A stretch of 7,510 nt of DNA. It comes from Oscillospiraceae bacterium. Its GTDB lineage: Bacteria > Bacillota > Clostridia > Oscillospirales > Ruminococcaceae. The notes beneath the pieces were generated by a model, which was not told where the DNA came from, searched no databases, and worked only from the letters and a program-made list of their open reading frames with translations. Position 1 is the first letter of the stretch, and every line of letters begins with the position of its first letter. The position numbers and the translations under genes are program-made. Shown here piece after piece: positions 5,683 through 7,510 of the stretch. The DNA lies in contig DNUB01000026.1 in NCBI GenBank assembly GCA_003508605.1, forward strand, positions 1 through 7,510. The letters are read 5' to 3'.

Positions 5683-6573
5683 ATGGCTAAAATTATTGCA
5701 ATAACCAATCAAAAGGGAGGGGTGGGAAAAACCACCACCTGCAGCTCGCTTTGCGGCTGCCTTTCCGCAATGAACAAAAAGGTTTTAGCGATAGACTTAG
5801 ACCCCCAGGGCAACCTTTCCTTCAGCTTAGGGGCGGAAACGGAAAACTGCTATACGATTTATAATGTTTTTCACGGAGGAGTCGATCTTTACGATACCAT
5901 ACAGCATGTCGCCTGCTGCGATATCGCCCCCGCAAACATTATGCTTTCGGGCTGCGAGCTGGAGCTTACCAATGTGGGCAGAGAATATATATTGAGAGAA
6001 CAGCTTAATTCGATAACCGACAACTATGACTTTATCATAATAGATACGCCCCCCGCCCTGTCGATTTTGACAATCAACGCATATACCGCCGCCAACGAGC
6101 TGATCATACCTATGGTTCCCGAAATTCTTTCGCTTCAGGGAATTTCACAGCTTAAGGAAACAATTTTTGCGGTTAAAAAATACTATAATAAATCCCTGGA
6201 GATCAGAGGAATTTTGTTAAATAAATACAATCCCCGCCTGATTCTTACAAAAGAGGTGGAGGATCTGACCAATATGGTTGCCGAACAGCTGGATACGGAC
6301 GTTTTCGAGCAGAAAATCAGCAGCAGCGTTATTATTGCGGAAGCACCCGCCCATGCAAAGACAATAATCGAGTACGCTCCCCGCTCAAGAGCGGCAAAGG
6401 AGTATGTGGACCTGATTTACGAAATTCTGAGAATGGAAAAGCCCGTGAGAACGGTTAAAAAATTGGGCAGAGGAAGACCGAGAAAGGATCAAAGGGCACA
6501 GGACGAGCTTTTTGCACTTAACGCCGATACAAATAATCCCGATATTACCGAGGAGCATAACAGCGTCGGATAA
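5683..6573 (+). CDS. parA: ParA/Soj-family ATPase with AT-hook C-terminal tail
   Basis: The 296-residue protein is a deviant Walker-type ATPase. Relatives position chromosomes, plasmids or protein clusters by ATP-dependent cycling on the nucleoid. The deviant Walker A is K11-G-G-V-G-K16-T-T, with the signature lysine at 11. The A' motif is D38-L-D40-P-Q-G-N, and the Walker B is FIIIDTPP (117-124). The region SEAP-like to YAPRSRAAKEY (about 219-241) matches the Soj C-terminus. Soj proteins usually end near residue 253. Here about 45 more residues follow and contain GRGRPRK (262-268), an AT-hook core for minor-groove binding, then an acidic tail. AGAGGA at 5671-5676, 6 nt upstream, supports the start. 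No ParB gene or parS site is visible. The next gene is ComFB-like instead, so this may be an orphan ParA that positions something other than a replicon origin. Base composition is like the neighbours. Confidence 0.9.
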   Translation: MAKIIAITNQKGGVGKTTTCSSLCGCLSAMNKKVLAIDLDPQGNLSFSLGAETENCYTIYNVFHGGVDLYDTIQHVACCDIAPANIMLSGCELELTNVGREYILREQLNSITDNYDFIIIDTPPALSILTINAYTAANELIIPMVPEILSLQGISQLKETIFAVKKYYNKSLEIRGILLNKYNPRLILTKEVEDLTNMVAEQLDTDVFEQKISSSVIIAEAPAHAKTIIEYAPRSRAAKEYVDLIYEILRMEKPVRTVKKLGRGRPRKDQRAQDELFALNADTNNPDITEEHNSVG

Positions 6574-6588
6574 AAACAGAGTCAAGAC

Positions 6589-6608
6589 GCCGCAGCCCTG
6601 CGGTTTTT
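6589..6608 (+). terminator. Terminator-like hairpin between parA and the ComFB-like gene
   Basis: CCGCA (6590-6594) pairs with TGCGG (6599-6603) around a GCCC loop, and five T follow at 6604-6608. A G-T pair can add one step. The stem is short, so leaky termination is plausible. No good promoter is visible between it and the next gene, which points to readthrough. Confidence 0.6.
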
Positions 6609-6647
6609 GCATTGAATATGATTTTTGGCAAAACAGGCTTGCGCTTT

Positions 6648-6653
6648 GGAGGA
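6648..6653 (+). promoter_or_regulatory. Ribosome binding site that sets the ComFB-like start
   Basis: GGAGGA lies 6 nt before the ATG at 6660. An in-frame ATG at 6612 has no such site and would add 16 residues with little family character. Confidence 0.85.
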
Positions 6654-6659
6654 ATCAAA

Positions 6660-7277
6660 ATGTCAAGAACTTCCAAAACAAATCATGTGATGAGCTTGGT
6701 AGGAGAAAAAAGTAAAGCAGTCAGCGGCGACAATGCCGCAGACCTGCAGAAATCTTACCGAAAGCCTGCGGAAAGAATCTTTAATCCCGCCGTCATACGA
6801 ATGGAAGAGGATCTTAAATCGGAAAACAGCAATAGAGAGCTAACGCCCCCCTTCCCCGAATCGGAAAAGAACGAAAAATCCCTCGGCGGAATTTCTAATA
6901 ACCCGCTCCCCGCAAAGGAGACGGAAGATCCCGATGCGCCTGCCCCCACAGCCGAAAGCGGTGAAAAGCCCCGGGAGACTTTTCCAAAAAAGGAGGAGCG
7001 GGAAAATGAGCGGGAAAATGAAGCTCAAAAAGGCATAACCGCCGTTGTTCCCGATTTGGTAAATCAGGAGCTGGAAGCCATAGTCCGCAGATTTAATATC
7101 GAGCCTACGGACAGCAATTTGTGGCTGCTAACTAAATCCGCATTGGAAACCATCCGCCCGGAATTTTCCCTGAATCGGAAGGATTATGAGGAAAAATGCC
7201 TGAAACTGAGAAAAAGAGTTATTATGGAAATGACGAAGGCGGCTATCGTTATTTCAAAAAATCACAAAAAGAAATAG
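6660..7277 (+). CDS. ComFB-like domain protein with disordered linker, cysteine motif lost
   Basis: The protein has 205 residues. A short N-terminal segment (KTNHVMSLVGE, 6-16) is followed by a charged, proline- and glutamate-rich linker (about 45-125) with an ENERENE repeat. A helical C-terminal domain (about 127-198) and a basic end NHKKK complete it. The C-terminal domain follows the ComFB pattern: VNQELEAIVRRF (134-145), then ALETIRPEFS (161-170) where ComFB has ALNxLPPxY. The tail EMTKAAIVISKNHKK resembles that of Clostridia ComFB proteins, which as I recall share the same N-terminal segment and linker. ComFB carries CxCxxC between these blocks; here the aligned positions are E148, T150 and N153, so metal or ligand binding is probably changed. 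The gene lies 86 nt after parA across a terminator-like hairpin. A role as partner or cargo adaptor of this ParA is inference. Without the ComFB match it would be a hypothetical protein. Confidence 0.75.
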   Translation: MSRTSKTNHVMSLVGEKSKAVSGDNAADLQKSYRKPAERIFNPAVIRMEEDLKSENSNRELTPPFPESEKNEKSLGGISNNPLPAKETEDPDAPAPTAESGEKPRETFPKKEERENERENEAQKGITAVVPDLVNQELEAIVRRFNIEPTDSNLWLLTKSALETIRPEFSLNRKDYEEKCLKLRKRVIMEMTKAAIVISKNHKKK

Positions 7278-7301
7278 CATATAAGCTTGAAAACCTCTGC
7301 A

Positions 7302-7316
7302 GACGCAGAAAGCGTC
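7302..7316 (+). terminator. Hairpin just after the ComFB-like gene
   Basis: GACGC (7302-7306) pairs with GCGTC (7312-7316) around an AGAAA loop, 24 nt after the stop. No T run follows, so it is weak as a terminator alone. Together with the hairpin at 7339-7360 it may end the parA transcript. Confidence 0.3.
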
Positions 7317-7338
7317 CCCGGTTAAAAGAAATTGCGCA

Positions 7339-7361
7339 GGCTGCGGCTTTTCAGACAGCCC
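7339..7361. repeat. Dispersed hairpin repeat, copy 2
   Basis: It matches the unit at 2109-2131 in 21 of 23 positions. The stem is GGCTG/CAGCC (7339-7343 with 7356-7360) around a 12-nt loop. It lies 62 nt after the ComFB-like stop and could serve as a 3'-end hairpin, unlike copy 1, which lies in a 5' leader. Confidence 0.5.
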
Positions 7362-7381
7362 TTAGTATCAAACGGTATAAT
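7352..7381 (+). promoter_or_regulatory. Possible weak promoter at the end of the hairpin repeat
   Basis: A consensus -10 TATAAT (7376-7381) has CAGACA (7352-7357) 18 nt upstream as a poor -35. The -10 runs into an inverted repeat. Support rests on the -10 and on its likeness to the PilZ-gene promoter. Confidence 0.3.
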
Positions 7382-7401
7382 TTGTTAAAATTGAACAAAT
7401 T
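7379..7401. promoter_or_regulatory. Inverted repeat next to a TATAAT, operator candidate
   Basis: AATTTGTT (7379-7386) and AACAAATT (7394-7401) are exact inverted copies around a 7-nt centre. An overlapping ATTGAA/TTCAAT pairing (7390-7395 with 7401-7406) also exists. Eight T follow at 7410-7417, so a terminator role is possible, though the stem has almost no GC. Confidence 0.4.
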
Positions 7402-7450
7402 TCAATCGGTTTTTTTTAAGTTAATTTATTCTTATCTTTGGTTTAACCGC

Positions 7451-7479
7451 TTGTAGCAATGAAAAATTTGTGATATAAT
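7451..7479 (+). promoter_or_regulatory. Strong promoter reading out of the right edge
   Basis: There is a -35 TTGTAG (7451-7456), a 17-nt spacer and a consensus -10 TATAAT (7474-7479), preceded by TGA as an extended -10. Transcription would start near 7486 toward a gene outside the window. Confidence 0.7.
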
Positions 7480-7510
7480 ACATAATATATTGAAATGTTC
7501 TGTCGCATTA

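Noticed and set aside
5190..5683. parS centromere near parA
   Set aside because: I did not see TGTTTCACGTGAAACA or a near copy, and there is no ParB gene.
6607..6640. A promoter for the ComFB-like gene from TTGCAT or TTGAAT
   Set aside because: No acceptable -10 sequence lies 16-18 nt downstream of either.

Overview
The window reads as a low-to-moderate GC Firmicute of the class Clostridia, probably Oscillospiraceae or Lachnospiraceae. The reasons are strong AGGAGG-type ribosome binding sites, sigma-A-like promoters with AT-rich spacers, many AGA codons, and a ParA gene followed by a ComFB-like gene with a disordered linker. The genus cannot be fixed from the sequence. I see no transposase, integrase, CRISPR array, tRNA or rRNA. 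The longest gene-poor stretches hold promoters, inverted repeats and possible structured RNA leaders.

Layout. Positions 1-281 hold what may be the last 55 codons of a gene cut by the window edge, then a hairpin whose pairing favours minus-strand transcription. Positions 282-1769 (minus) encode a sugar isomerase of the L-fucose/L-arabinose isomerase family with its own promoter at 1805-1833. A divergent intergenic region follows. It carries a near-consensus promoter (1976-2004) overlapped by a perfect 11-bp inverted repeat, then a roughly 200-nt GC-rich hairpin leader, then a PilZ-domain protein (2218-2895). After a 315-nt gap with another promoter and a foldable leader comes a membrane-bound diguanylate cyclase with Cache-like sensor, HAMP, PAS and GGDEF regions (3211-5190). 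A terminator at 5321-5348 ends that unit. A second gap of about 490 nt ends in a strong promoter for a ParA/Soj-type ATPase with an AT-hook tail (5683-6573). Next come an intergenic terminator-like hairpin and a 205-residue protein (6660-7277). Its C-terminal domain resembles ComFB, but all the family cysteines are replaced. The last 230 nt hold hairpins, a second copy of a hairpin repeat seen upstream of the PilZ gene, and a good promoter firing out of the right edge.

How the genes may fit together. The cyclase makes c-di-GMP in response to an external and/or PAS-sensed signal, and the PilZ protein is a likely c-di-GMP receptor. ComFB domains have, as I recall, recently been reported to bind cyclic dinucleotides, so the ParA partner could be a third member of this signalling neighbourhood. 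That last link is inference: the units have separate promoters, and the ComFB-like protein is diverged. The sugar isomerase is probably unrelated to the rest.
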